Source: Ascaphus truei
Lineage: Eukaryota; Chordata; Amphibia; Anura; Ascaphidae
NCBI GenBank assembly: GCA_036426205.1
Contig: CM071570.1
Span: 53,341,087-53,405,086, forward strand
Direction: 5' to 3'
DNA: 64,000 nucleotides
Shown: one piece after another, positions 46,309 to 59,443 of the stretch
How the letters are laid out: every line of letters begins with the position of its first letter
Position numbering within the stretch: the first letter of the stretch is position 1
Program-made: the position numbers and the translations under genes
The notes under the pieces: generated by a model
The model's database searches: none
Seen by the model: only the letters and a program-made list of their open reading frames with translations
Told to the model about the DNA's origin: nothing

Positions 46309-48383
46309 TACCCTCAATTGGAGTGACGCACTTCCGCAGCGCAGGTTGTTTGGCACATCGTGACGCATCACTGGAGAACGCCGACAGAGAACGGCCATCT
46401 CCACGTGTAAGTTTTAGAGATTTTCCCGGACGGTCCTGAAGCCTTGGCTCTCATCACGCGGGATCCCTACAGCTATACTCTAAGGACTCAGGTATCGATT
46501 TGCTTATACTACCTCTGGACATTATGGATGCAGAAGTTAGGACTGAGAACTATGTGTTAGACTGGAATATCAAGGGCATGGTCTAAGGCTTGCTTCATAT
46601 TTACCAGCAGTTGTCTCATTGGTCCATCTTTCCCCTTCCAGCAAGTTTCCTTATATATTACAAGTCAACGCAATGTCAATTGCCAGTGATTACTTACCTG
46701 CTGTGTTACGGATTTAGATCCTTATTGTATTTTTTCAAGCTATATCTACTTATTACATTTTGGGTTTCTCTGTACCTATTTCAGAGTCCCCTATTGCTAT
46801 CTTTGGAGCTGGAGTAGCTACTCTGCATGATCATATTAGTCACTAACTAATTTCCTTTTGCCTAATTAAAGAAAGTACTGTAGTTTTGCCAGGTTACAAC
46901 ACAACACAGATATAGTAATCAAATGTCAGCAAGTTTATTGCAAAAATCAGACAGTTCTCATAGTCCTTATTTCACTTTAAATAATTAACGGCTTTGCAAA
47001 CATGGATCGTTACCAGCCAGCAGATAATCATTTAGAGAACTGAGGCAAAAATAACATACAGTACACTAAGGCTACGGCCCCAGTCCTCCCTGCTGCACGC
47101 GCACCTGCCATATTGCGGCACGTGCAGAGACTATAGCCGCAATCGAGGGAGAGCGGGCCATGACGGGGGGCGCCGCGGCCATGACAGGCATATCTGCCCT
47201 GCCATTGGCTGCGCACGCCACATCGCGGCACGGAAGACAAAATTCTTGTCTTCCCTGCAAGCGTACGCATCGCATCGCTTTGCGCGCCCCAACACACACA
47301 GCCACTGAGGCCTGGCGTGTGTGGCGACACACACCGTACCACGTGCGGCTGTCACCATCGAGGACTCGGCTTTACCAACAAAAGAGAAGCCAGCACAAGA
47401 TATAACAGAGGTTATTGCACTATTTAATGCAAAGCATTGTGTTAATGCTAGTGTGTTACTAACAGAAGAGCTATTGAAAACAATTGTAAGTTGAGAACAC
47501 GTGTAATTTAATACGTTTTTTGAGGCGTTAAAACTGCAGTTCAAGCTGTGGTTTAATTTTTTTCTCCTCCATTCAAAATGTGCATCAATACAATCTACAC
47601 ACTGACACGTGATTAGCTAAGGTGCTGACCGATCCATTCTCCTGTAATCGATCGCTGAAATACGGCTGGGGGTTCACTAAATGCATCTTGGTAATCTTTT
47701 TCTGCTGCCTACAGTCAAAGTTCTGTCGGGAATTATGTACCAGGCAGGCACTAGAATTAATTGGTTCACTGCTAAAGAGGGCAAGGCTCAAAAAGGTGAT
47801 GTTGTTTCAGAAGGGGAAGGGATGTGACTTTGTTTATGGTTGCCTGTTACATTAAAATACATTACAAATGCCTTAAAAAAAAATTTTTTATACAACTTAA
47901 AAGCACATACTAATTTGTTTTGTAGCAATTATTTAAACTATTTCCTACATATGTAACATTTTTTAGTGGAGAGGAGACTTCTGATACTAAAATAAATTAT
48001 CTGTTTCACTCTGTCAATGCAAGCAAACCAGATAGCTTTTTGTACTGCTTTCATTGCCACAGTAAAAATGAGAGATTAGGTCACTGCATTTTACATTTAA
48101 TCCATTCTCTTTCCAACTATCATAATGGTCTCTGACAGGAGTTCCAAATTACAGATAGTCACTAATTGGGCCAACAGCTACAGTATGACAGAATGCTTTG
48201 TGTTTAAAAAAAACAAAAAACAAAAAAAACAACTATATGTATCATACATACATAACATACACATACCATACTACATACATACATACATACTACAATAGAT
48301 ATTAATCTGTTTAAGAAAATGTTCAGGACATTAAAACTTAGTACATTTTACAGTCACTATTTGGAGTAAGCTGGGTTGATTAC

Positions 48384-48537
48384 ATGTGTCCAGGAGAATC
48401 AGCGCACCTCAAATTAAAAAAAGGGAGGAAAAAAAAAAAGGAAAAAAAAAAAGGAAAAAAAATGAAAAATAAAGTGTTTTTTCTCTTTTTTTTTGCTCCC
48501 TTTTTTATTTGATGTGCGCTGATTCTCCTGGACACAT
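48384..48537. repeat. Palindromic hairpin, unit B
   Basis: The arms 48384-48427 and 48496-48537 are reverse complements, closing over A- and T-runs. Confidence 0.85.
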
Positions 48538-48854
48538 TTTCACTCAGAACCGGGAACAGCTCTTTTTCAAGCAGCACCTACCCCATACTAGTTTATTTAG
48601 TTTAGATCACATTGTATGTTGAGCGCATCCTTAATTGCTATACATCAGGGTTGATTACATGCAAGCATACTCCAGTATTTCAGCATCTGATTTTTTCATA
48701 CTTCGTTTCTGTGTCAGGGAATATTGCATAACATTTAATCTTAATGTATTAAAGATATAATCTTTCAATCTTAAAATGCTAATTTGACTTCGAGGTTGCA
48801 TTAGAATGATCATGGTTCTGTACAATATGATTTTGTAGCAGTATTTATTTTATT

Positions 48855-49011
48855 TCTAAAATGTTTTACCAGGAAGTAACACATTGAGTTACCTCTCGTT
48901 TTCAAGTATGTCCTGGGCACAGAGTTATAATGACAAATATATGGTTACATTAAATTAAAAGGGTTCTACAGTACATTATATAAAAGACATTGCATGCACA
49001 GCTAAAGATTG

Positions 49012-49066
<55 letters not shown>

Positions 49067-49145
49067 TATAGGCGTATACAAGTTACAGACCAGATTAAAA
49101 TGTGAGACCGCTTTAGTTTTGACAAGTTCTGTCTTATATCCCCCT
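48855..49145 (-). mobile_element. LINE (CR1/L2-type) 3' end, inverted, unit B
   Basis: Counterpart of 44515-44790, with an (AT)n expansion at about 49017-49062 inside it. Confidence 0.7.
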
Positions 49146-50468
49146 TTTGTTAACAATATAAACAAAAATTATATATTATATTATATGAGTATATATATAG
49201 AATATATATTCAGACACACAGCACACCCACCACACACACACACACATATATATTTTTTAATTGTATTCCGAAAAGTGATCAAAAAATCTGTAGCATAACA
49301 TCCAAGTAATGTAAACCCAAGATAGAAAGGGGTAATTGTCAAATAAGGCTACATTCATTTTGATCTTCGAGATAGAACCAATACAAATGCATGACATTTT
49401 TAACTGAAATGTATCGTGTAAATTAATTTCCCAAGCAACAATTCTCAGACTGCTGGATTGTAAAACTAAGCACCTCTATTTTTTTTGTTTTGTCACACTG
49501 GACAGTAGCAACTGCCATACACTGCCTAAAATAGTTATTGGTTATTAATATAGGCTTATGCAAGCCTTAAAACAGTACTTGACAATAACCCCTCTCAAAG
49601 CTGCAGACCAAGAAATATCCAACTATGTACTATGAGAAAATACTTTAAAAAAAAAAAAAATATTCTACAACTCTGAATTACATTTTTGATGTATTATAAT
49701 GTAACACGCATGTTTTGTTTCTATAGCAACCATTTACAAAGTTACATCCCATTCCTCTTCTGAAATAAGCTCTGGCACACCCCTTTTTGAGCCCTGCCCT
49801 TTCTCTAGCAGTGAACCAAATTGTATCTAGTGACTGCCTAGTCACATGATCTTCCCCACAGAACTTTGCATCTTTGGTCCTCTTCTGCTGCAGTGACAGC
49901 CATTTAGTGAACCCCCGAGCCGAATCTTCGCCGATCGATCACAGGAGAACGGATTGATCTGCAACTTAGCTAATTACTTGTGTGGATTGTATTGATGCAC
50001 ATATTAAAGGGGGGAAATAAATGGCAGCTTGGACTGCTGCTTTAATGTAAATATTCTGCACTCTAAGGCTTGTTGGGTATAAAACCCTTTAAAATCAGCC
50101 TTCCCCTTAATTGACAATAGAGTTCAAGAACCCGTATTGTCTTCTACCAAACAATATAGCTACAAAGTCCCATTACAAAACACAATGCTCCAATATCTCC
50201 AAATCTCTACTATTAGTGAGTCAGATAGCAAAGCTGAGAAGCACTACATATGATCAACATGGATTCCCTGACAATAGGGGCTCCTGAAGCAACATTGAGT
50301 CATTTTAATTTTTATACCCCATATGAAAACATGCTCTGGAGGGCTGGCACATTTTACACTCAATGGATCAATGCAAAGAAGTATAGTAATGTTCTGGGTA
50401 AACTGCTCAAGTTTGTTCATAAAAAAGCTATATCTTTTGTTCAGAGTTATCAGGTCATATTAGTCACT

Positions 50469-50662
50469 AGATGTGAATGAGAAAAATTGGTTGAACAGCA
50501 GGATCCAAGGAAAAAGCACCAATGGAGGAATTTGTCCTTGTATGTTAGTTTGTTTTTTATTATGTGATTCATTAAACTTTTTTTATTTTTTCATACCTGG
50601 TGAGTTGATTGGTGCTTTTTCCTTGGATCCTGCTGTTCAACCAATTTTTCTCATTCACATCT
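50469..50662. repeat. Hairpin with perfect 55-bp arms, unit B
   Basis: 50469-50523 is the exact reverse complement of 50608-50662 (55 of 55), with an 84-nt loop. The arm includes GGTTGAACAGCAGGATCC and GGAAAAAGCACCAAT. No terminal target duplication was found. Confidence 0.95.
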
Positions 50663-52611
50663 TGCTACCCTTCAATTGGAGTGACGCACTTCCGCAGCGC
50701 AGGTTGTTTGGCACATCGTGACGCATCACTGGAGAACGCCGACAGGAGACGGGCATCTCCACGTGTAAGTTTAGAGATTTTCCCGGACGGTCTGAAGCCT
50801 TGGCTCTCATCACGCGGGATCCCTACAGCTATACTCTAAAGGACTCAGGTATCGATTTGCTTATACATACCTCTGGACATTATGGGATGCAGAAGTTAGG
50901 ACTGAGAACTATGTGTTAGACTGGAATATCAAGGGCATGGTCTAAGGCTTGCTTCATATTTACCAGCAGTTGTCTCATATGGTCCATCTTTCCCTTCCAG
51001 CAAGTTTCCTTATATATTACAAGTCAACGCAATGTCAATTGCCAGTGATTACTTACCTGCTGTGTTACGGATTTAGATCCTTATTGTATTTTTTCAAGCT
51101 ATATCTACTTATTACATTTTGGGTTTCTCTGTACATATTTCAGAGTCCCCATATTGCTATCTTTGGAGCTGGGAGTAGCTACTCATGCATGATCATATTA
51201 GTCACTAACTAGATTTCCTTTTGCCTAATTAAAGAAAGTACTGTAGTTTTGCCAGGTTACAACACAACACAGATATAGTAATCAAATGTCAGCAAGTTTA
51301 TTGCAAAAATCAGACAGTTCTCATAGTCCTTATTTCACTTTAAATAATTAACGGCTTTGCAAACATGGATCGTTACCAGCAGGCAGATAATCGATTTAGA
51401 GAACTGAGGCAAAAATAACATACAGTACAACTAAGGCTACGGCCCCAGTCCTCCCTGCTGCACGCGCACCTGCCAATATGGCGGCACGTGCAGAGACTAT
51501 AGCCGCAATCGAGGGAGAGCGGGGCCATGACGGGGGGCGCGGCCATGACAGGCATATCTGCCCTGCCATTGGCTGCGCACGGCCACATCGCGGCACGGGA
51601 AGACAAAATTCTTGTCTTCCCTGCAAGCGTACGCATCGCATCGCTTTGCGCGCCCACACACACACAGCCACTGAGGCCTGCGGTGTGTGGCGCACACACA
51701 CCGTAGCACGTGCGGCTGTCACCATCGAGGACTCGGCTTTACCAACAAAAGAGAAGCCAAGCACAGAGATATAACAGAGGTTATTGCACTATTTAATGCA
51801 AAGCATTGTGTTAATGCTAGTGTGTTACTTAAACAGAAGAGCTATTGAAAACAATTGTAAAGTTGAGAACACGTGTAATTTAATACGTTATTTTGAGCGT
51901 TAAAACTGCAGTTCAAGCTGTGGTTTAATTTTTTTTCTCTCCATTCAAAATGTGCATCAATACAATCTACACACTGACACGTGATTAGCTAAGGTGCTGA
52001 CCGATCCATTCTCCTGTAATCGATCGCTGAAATACGGCTGGGGGTTCACTAAATGCATCTTGGGTAATCTTCTGCTGCACTGACAGTCAAAGTTCTGTCG
52101 GGAAGATTATGTGACCAGGCAGGCACTAGAATTAATTGGTTCACTGCTAAAGAGGGCAAGGCTCAAAAAGGTGATGTTGTTTCAGAAGGGGAAGGGAATG
52201 TGACTTTGTTTATGGTTGCCTGTTACATTAAAATACATTACAAATGCCTTTAAAAAAAAATTTTTTATACAAACGTATAAAGCACATACTAATTTGTTTG
52301 TAGCAATTATTTAAACTATTTCCTACATATGTAACATTTTTTAGTGGAGAGGAGACTTCTGATGAATTAAAATAAATTATCTGTTTCACTCTGTCAATGC
52401 AAGCAAACAGATAGCTTTTTGTACTGCTTTCATTGCACAGTAAAAATGAAGAGATTAGGTCACTGCATTTAATTTAATCCATTCTCTTTCCAACTATCAT
52501 AATGGTCTCTGACAGGAGTTCCAAATTACGAAGTAGCACTAATTGGGCCAACAGCTACAGTATGACAGAAATGCTTTGTTTAAAAAAAACAAAAAACAAA
52601 AAAACTATATG

Positions 52612-52708
52612 TATACATACATACATACATACATACATACATACATACATACATACATAATACATACATACATACATACATACATACATACATACATACA
52701 TACATACA
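52612..52708. repeat. (ATAC)n microsatellite
   Basis: About 24 tetranucleotide units with one interruption. Shorter versions are at 43915-43965 (unit A) and 48240-48290 (unit B). Confidence 0.95.
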
Positions 52709-52798
52709 ATAGAATATTAATCTGTTTAAGAAAATGTTCAGGACATTAAAACTTAGTACATTTTACAGTCACTATTTGGAGTAAGCTGGGTTGATTAC

Positions 52799-52934
52799 AT
52801 GTGTCCAGGAGAATCAGCGCACCTCAAATTAAAAAGGGAGGAAAAAAAAAAGGAAAAAAAATGAAAATAAAGTGTTTTTTTCTCTTTTTTTTTGCTCCCT
52901 TTTTATTGATGTGCGCTGATTCTCCTGGACACAT
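52799..52934. repeat. Palindromic hairpin, unit C
   Basis: The arms 52799-52840 and 52895-52934 pair (ATGTGTCCAGGAGAATCAGC against GCTGATTCTCCTGGACACAT). The remainder is A-run against T-run, so nearly the whole 136 bp can fold. Confidence 0.85.
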
Positions 52935-53249
52935 TTTCACTCAGAACCGGGAACAGCTCTTTTTCAAGCAGCACCTACCCCATACTAGTTTATTTAGTTT
53001 AGATCACATTGTATGTTGGAGCGCATCCTTAATTGCTATACATCAGGGTTTGATTACATGCAAGCATACTCCAGTATTTCACGCCTGATTTTTTCATACT
53101 TCGTTTCTGTGTCAGGGAATATTGCATAACATTTAATCTTAATGTATTAAAGATATAATCTTTCAATCTTAAATGCTAATTTGACTCGAGGTTGCTTAGA
53201 ATGATCATGGTTCTGTACAATATGATTTTGTAGCAGTATTTATTTTATT

Positions 53250-53535
53250 TCTAAAATGTTTACCAGAAGTAACACATTGAGTTACCCTCTTTTTCAAGTG
53301 GGTCCTGGGCACGAGTTATATGACAAATATAGGGTTACATTAAATTAAAAGGGTTCTACAGTACTTATATAAAAGACATTGCATGCACAGCTAAAGATTG
53401 ATTTAATATAATATATATATATTATATATAATATATATATATTATATATATATTTATATTATAGGCGTAACAAGTTACAGACCAGATTAAATGTGAGACC
53501 GCTTTAGTTTTGACAAGTTCTGTCTTATATCCCCC
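53250..53535 (-). mobile_element. LINE (CR1/L2-type) 3' end, inverted, unit C
   Basis: Counterpart of 44515-44790 with several base losses; its AT tract is at 53404-53457. Confidence 0.7.
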
Positions 53536-54852
53536 TTTTGTTAACATATAAAACAAAAATTATATATATATAGATATATATATATATAATAAATATATAA
53601 TACACAAAAACCACACCACCACACACACACACACACACCCATATAATATTTTTTTAATTGTATTCCGAAAAGTGATCAAAAATCTGTAGCATAAACATCC
53701 CAAGTAATGTAAACCCAAGATAGAAAGGGGTAATTGTCAAATAAGGCTAACATTCATTTTGATCTTCGAGATAGAACACAAATGCATGACATTTTAACTG
53801 AAATGTATCGTGTAAATTAATTTCCCAAGCAACAATTCTCAGACTGCGTGATTGTAAAACTAAGCACCTCTATTTTTTTTGTTTTGTCACACTGGACAGT
53901 AGCAACTGCCATACACTGCCTAAAATAGTTATTGGTTATTAATATAGGCTTATGCAAGCCTTAAAACAGTACTTGACAATAACCCCTCTCAAAGCTGCAG
54001 ACCAAGAAATATCCAACTATGTACTATGAGAAAATACTTTAAAAAAAAAAAAAATATTCTACAACTCTGAATTACATTTTTGATGTATTATAATGTAACA
54101 CGCATGTTTGGTTTCTATAGCAACCATTTACAAAGTTACATCCCATTCCTCTTCTGAAATAAGCTCTGGCACACCCCCTTTTTTGAGCCCTGCCCTTTCT
54201 CTAGCAGTGAACCAAATTGTATCTAGTGACTGCCTAGTCACAATGATCTTCCCCACAGAACTTTGCATCTTTGGTCCTCTTCTGCTGCAGTGACAGCCAT
54301 TTAGTGAACCCCCGACCGAATCTTCGCCGATCGATCACAGGAGAACGGATTGATCTGCAACTTAGCTAATTACTTGTGTGGATTGTATTGATGCACATAT
54401 TAAAGGGGGAAATAAATGGCAGCTTGGACTGCTGCTTTAATGTAAATATTCTGCACTCTAAGGCTTGTTGGGTATAAAACCCTTTAAAATCAGCCTTCCC
54501 CTTAATTGACAATAGAGTTCAAGAACCCGTATTGTCTTCTACAACAAACATATAGCTACAAAGTCCCTACAAACACAATCATGCCCAATATCTCCAAATC
54601 TCTACTATTAGTGAGTCAGATAGCAAAGCTGAGAAGCACTACATATGACAACATGGTTCCCTGACAATAGGGCTCCTAAGCAACATTGAGTCATTTTAAT
54701 TTTATACCCCTATGAAAACATGCTCTGGAGGGCTGGCACATTTTACACTCATGGATCAATGCAAAGAAGTATAGTAATGTTCTGGGTAAACTGCTCAAGT
54801 TTGTTCATAAAAAGCTTATCTTTGTTCAGAGTTATCAGGTCAATTAGTCACT

Positions 54853-55045
54853 AGATGTGAATGAGAAAAATTGGTTGAACAGCAGGATCCAAGGAAAAAG
54901 CACCAATGGAGGAATTTGTCCTTGTATGTTAGTTTGTTTTTTATTATGTGATTCATTAAACTTTTTTTTTATTTTCATACTGGTGAGTTTGATTGGTGCT
55001 TTTTCCTTGGATCCTGCTGTTCAACCAATTTTCTCATTCACATCT
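54853..55045. repeat. Hairpin with 55-bp arms, unit C
   Basis: 54853-54907 pairs with 54992-55045, with one missing T in the right arm. Confidence 0.9.
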
Positions 55046-56849
55046 TGCTACCCTTCAATTGGAGTGACGCACTTCCGCACGCAGGTTGTTTGGCACATCG
55101 TGACGCATCACTGGAGAACGCCGACAGGAGACGGGCATCTCCACGTGTAAGTTTAGAGATTTCCCGGACGGTCTGAAGCCTTGGCTCTCATCACGCGGGA
55201 TCCCTACCTCTATACTCTAAAGGACTCATGGTACGATTTGCTTATACATACCTCTGGACATTATGGGATTCAGAAGTTAGGACTGAAACTATGTGTTAGA
55301 CTGGAATATCAAGGGCATGGTCTAAGGCTTGCTTCATATTACCAGCAGTTGTCTCATATGGTCCATCTTTCCCTTCCAGCAAGTTTCCTTATATATTACA
55401 AGTCAACGCAATGTCAATTGCCAGTGATTACTTACCTGCTGTGTTACGGATTTAGATCCTTATTGTATTTTTTCAAGCTATATCACTTATTACATTTTGG
55501 GTTTTCTGGTACATATTTCAGAGTCCCCATATTGCTATCTTTGGAGCTGGAGTAGCTACCATGCATGATCATATTAGTCACTAACTAGATTTCCTTTTGC
55601 CTAATTAAAGAAAGTACTGTAGTTTTGCCAGGTTACAACACAACACAGATATAGTAATCAAATGTCAGCAAGTTTATTGCAAAAATCAGACAGTTCTCAT
55701 AGTCCTTATTTCACTTTAAATAATTAACGGCTTTGCAAAACATGGATCGTTACCAGCAGGCGCAGATAATCGATTTAGAGAACTGAGGCAAAAATAACAT
55801 ACGTACAACTAAGGCTACGGCCCCAGTCCTCCCTGCTGCACGCGCACCTGCCAATATGGCGGCACGTGCAGAGACTATAGCCGCAATCGAGGGAAGAGCG
55901 GGGCCATGACGGGGGGCGCGGCCATGACAGCAATCTGCCCTGCCATTGGCTGCGCACGGCCACATCGCGGCACGGGAAACAAATTCTTGTCTTCCCTGCA
56001 AGCGTACGCATCGCACGCTTTGCCGCGCCCACACACACAACCGCCACTGAGGCCTGCGGTGTGTGGCGCACACACACCGTAGCACGTGCGGCTGTCACCA
56101 TCGAGACTCGGCTTTACCAACAAAGAGAAGCCAGCACAGAGATAAAACAGAGGTTATTGCACTATTTAATGCAAAACATTGTGTTAATGCTAGTGTGTTA
56201 CTTAAACAGAAAGCTATTGAAACAATTGTAAAGTTGAGAACACGTGTAATTTAATACTTTATTTTGAGCGTTAAAACGCGATTCAAGCTGTGGTTTAATT
56301 TTTTTTCTCTCCATTCAAAATGTGCATCAATACAATCTACAACACTGACACGTGATTAGCTAAGGTGCTGACCGATCCATTCTCCTGTAACGATCGCTGA
56401 AATACGGCTGGGGGTTCACTAAATGCATCTTGGGTAATCTTCTGCTGCACTGACAGTCAAAGTTCGGTCGGGAAGATTAGTGACCAGGCAGGCACTGAAT
56501 TAATTGGTTCACTGCTAAAGAGGGCAAGGCTCAAAAAGGTGATGTTGTTTCAGAAGGGGAGGGAATGTGACTTTGTTTATGGTTGCCTTTTTACATTAAA
56601 TACATTACAAATGCCTTAAAAAAATTTTTTTTTAATGCTACAATTATTTTCTGATTGTTTTAATTAAAAAAACACACATGCAGGTTATTGGTTGAACTGC
56701 AGCTTTAAAAGGGGTAATAACATCTGTACATACTGATATAGATAGATATAACAGGGCTTGCATATAACCCAAAAAGCTACTCGCCACCAAGCCCCACCCA
56801 AACATTAGTTTTTGAGATAAGTTTATTTATGTATTACATTTATACTTTA

Positions 56850-57200
56850 CTAAAATTAGTCCCCGTCTCATAGTAGATGAGGTTGGAAAAGACATGCGTC
56901 ATCAAGTTCAATCTATGCCAAATTTAGACGACAATACTTTATCCTATATCTGTACTTACAGTATATTACCCAGATGAAGGCAAACGAAAACCCCAGTTAC
57001 ACATTATCCAATGATCTCTTCAAAGGGAAAAATCAATTCCTTCCTGACTCCAAGAATTGGCAATCGGATTTCCCCTGGATCAACATCCTTCCTACAGTAT
57101 GTTTACCTATTTATCATATCTCCTCTATTTGACGCCTCTTTTTCTATGTGAATAAATATAATTTTAGCTAGCCTCTCCTCATAGAAATACTTTTATATAT
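56850..57200. repeat. Dispersed repeat (CCTTCCTGACTCCAAGAATT type)
   Basis: Contains CTCATAGTAGATGAGGTTGG, CATCAAGTTCAATCTATGCC and CCTTCCTGACTCCAAGAATT, which I associate with an abundant frog repeat. Its class is not known to me. Its copy is at ~61115-61470. Confidence 0.4.
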
Positions 57201-57570
57201 TAAAATTTATGAATGACAGTAAGGTACCCTTCTCACATTAAGCAATAAAAAGCATGATTGTGACTGTACATATAAAACGTCGCAGCGTGTGTATAGCAGC
57301 CCTTTCCCTCAACGCCCCCTCTTTAGCAGCCACCCCCCCCCCGACCGCCAGGTGGGCAGCGCAGGCCCAGGGGTGTGGCCACGCGAGGGTATCCCCTTAC
57401 AGGGGGGGGGGGGTTAAAGTGAGGTGACCCCCGAAGGTGTGGGTGTGCATGGGTGAGTTTCGAAAACTTAATTTAAGAAACATTTTATTTCCATTAATAT
57501 TTAATACATTTTAATGAAAATTTGTACATTTCAAACCGGGTTAGCCCTCTAGTTCCCTTCATTTTCCTAT

Positions 57571-57617
57571 ATATATATATATATTATATATAATATATTA
57601 TATTATATATTATATTC
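57571..57617. repeat. (AT)n microsatellite
   Basis: Interrupted AT tract; the second copy at 61836-61888 is longer and pure. Confidence 0.9.
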
Positions 57618-58239
57618 CTCTCCATCTCACCTCACTCTCCCCCCTCCATCAATTACCCACTTCCCTCAATCTCTCCCCTCCCCCTCGCAGTATTTTCTCC
57701 TTCTCCCTGCGTCTCACTCTTTTCCTCCTCACTCACCCCCTCTCCTCTCACCCCCACCATCAATTACCCCACTCCTCCATTCATTTCCTCCCCCTCCACA
57801 ATATATAAATAACAAAAAATAATAAATCTACTTGATACATATAAAAAAAGAACCCAATACGGATACAAAAATAATACACTGAACCGGTTATAAAGCGGTG
57901 CTCGGGTCTACATATGAGACCCGCATTATAACCGGAAAATGGCTGCGCCGCGAGGACTTACCGCACCTGCAGCGTTCTCTAAGCTTCATCAGGCTGCATG
58001 TGCGGCGCACATCTCCAAGGTTTTTTTTTATAACATTCAATGCTTTATTACTAACGGACACACATACCTCCCCCCTACACTATAATGTTACTATACCATG
58101 CAGAATCGAACCTATAAACCATTCATACATGGAGCAATTCTCTAGCTGCTACACCATGTATTGGTGTAAGCTCATTGACTCTATAACAGACAACTTCTAC
58201 TGCACAGTACTTTTTCTTTTGGTAAAATGTGCTTTTACC

Positions 58240-58632
58240 TCCTGACGCTCTGGTTATAATTGTATCTAATTATTTCCCAAATAGAATTCTCCTTCAAAGG
58301 CAAATTACATAACTGTTTTTGAATGCTGTGTCTGCCATCCAGTGTCTGAGCCATAGCGCTCTTCTTGCTGTTACTGTATATGCCATTGATTTGGCTGCCA
58401 GCGTAACCGCATTCAGCAAACCAGTCGGCTGCCCATTTGATTTCTGACAATGCTTTTTAGATAGAAGTTCTCGACTCCTTTTTCCAATGCTTCTATATTA
58501 GCAATCCATATCCGATTGCTCTTGATACCGATGTCGTTGATTCACCACCGGCTTGCATGCTGTACCTGCTATCACAATTGCTTCCTACAACCACTATCCA
58601 TCAATCCTATCCATTACATCTTTGAGTGATCA
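58240..58632 (-). pseudogene. DIRS-like gag fragment, C-terminal side, first copy
   Basis: Minus-strand pieces SEIKWAADW, MAQTLDGRHSIQK and NLPLKENSIWE correspond to the better preserved second copy at 62515-62923. Frames are broken by small indels. It is interrupted from the N-terminal side by the insertion 58633-59443. Confidence 0.5.
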
Positions 58633-59443
58633 CATTTTTCAGAGAGACAAAGGGAGGGATGGGAGTGATCACAAACCATACTAATTGTGTATTATATATA
58701 AATAAGGTAATCGAGTTGTGGGTGCAAACTGTAACTGACTAGTGAATCAGAAAAAGGAGGGGGAAGGGAAACACAAAGTGATGTTGCCCTCTAAAAGAAT
58801 TCACTAAACTGCACTCCACAAGGTGTAAAAAGTAACTTTAATAGATGACTTAAAACATATTTACCAGAGATAGGTGTAACGTGAGTTAAAATAAATTAAA
58901 TCAAAAAATATCAAGCATCTTGTCGTCTAGTATGTATGATACTAGTATCGCCATATACCAGCTATGATGGTGGGATTGAAGGCATCGATGCAATGGGTCA
59001 GGGTGTTAGCCCTCTGCATCAGCTGTTAGACCAATGGTACCTATATAGAAGTCACGAGACCAAATAGAAGTTATAGAAAAATATCCATCCTCCTAACATG
59101 AACATAATATTGACCAGTTTTGTGTTATTGGCTGTCCACATGAATGCATATCCTGTGAGTACAGGAACTAGCACTCACAGCGCACAGTGTTGGTAATTCA
59201 CAGCGATATACTCTGTGAGAGTACATACACACAGAGATAGGAGGAATGGCAACAGTACTCGCTGACTGCACCACCTAGACTAATTAGCCAAGTTCGGTGA
59301 TCTAAACATACTGAAACGGAACCTAACAAACTACATAAACAAGCTCCAAGTAGGAGACTGACACATGGCATTGCACTTCCAACACGCTTTTCTCTTTTAG
59401 GGGCACATCACTTTGTGTTTCCCTCCCCCCCCCCCTTTTTCTC

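Larger units (their letters stand above)
43575..47885. repeat. 4.37-kb tandem unit A
   Basis: First of three head-to-tail units, from ACGTATAAAGCACATACTAA to AATGCCTTAAAAAAAAATTT. Contents in order: (ATAC)n, 135-155-bp hairpin, inverted LINE 3' end, (AT)n and (AC)n, A+T-rich spacer, 55-bp-arm hairpin, and a CpG-rich block at ~47050-47350. Differences from units B and C are mostly single-base indels. No gene is supported; the open frames in the CpG-rich block are not conserved between units. Confidence 0.9.
47886..52262. repeat. 4.37-kb tandem unit B
   Basis: Same contents and order as unit A: hairpin 48384-48537, LINE 3' end ~48855-49150, hairpin with 55-bp arms at 50469-50662, CpG-rich block ~51430-51730. 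This unit seems the cleanest for the perfect hairpin. Confidence 0.9.
52263..56620. repeat. 4.37-kb tandem unit C
   Basis: Third unit: (ATAC)n expanded at 52612-52708, hairpin 52799-52934, LINE 3' end ~53250-53530, 55-bp-arm hairpin 54853-55045, CpG-rich block ~55810-56110. From ~53160 onward it shows many single-base losses compared with unit B. Its last ~280 bp recur at 60613-60890. Confidence 0.9.

Noticed and set aside
47028..47544. Overlapping Ala/Arg-rich frames in the CpG-rich block
   Set aside because: The same block in units B and C gives different frames and lengths; no conserved product.
58235..58450. Independent small gene
   Set aside because: Part of the decayed DIRS-like gag, not a separate gene.
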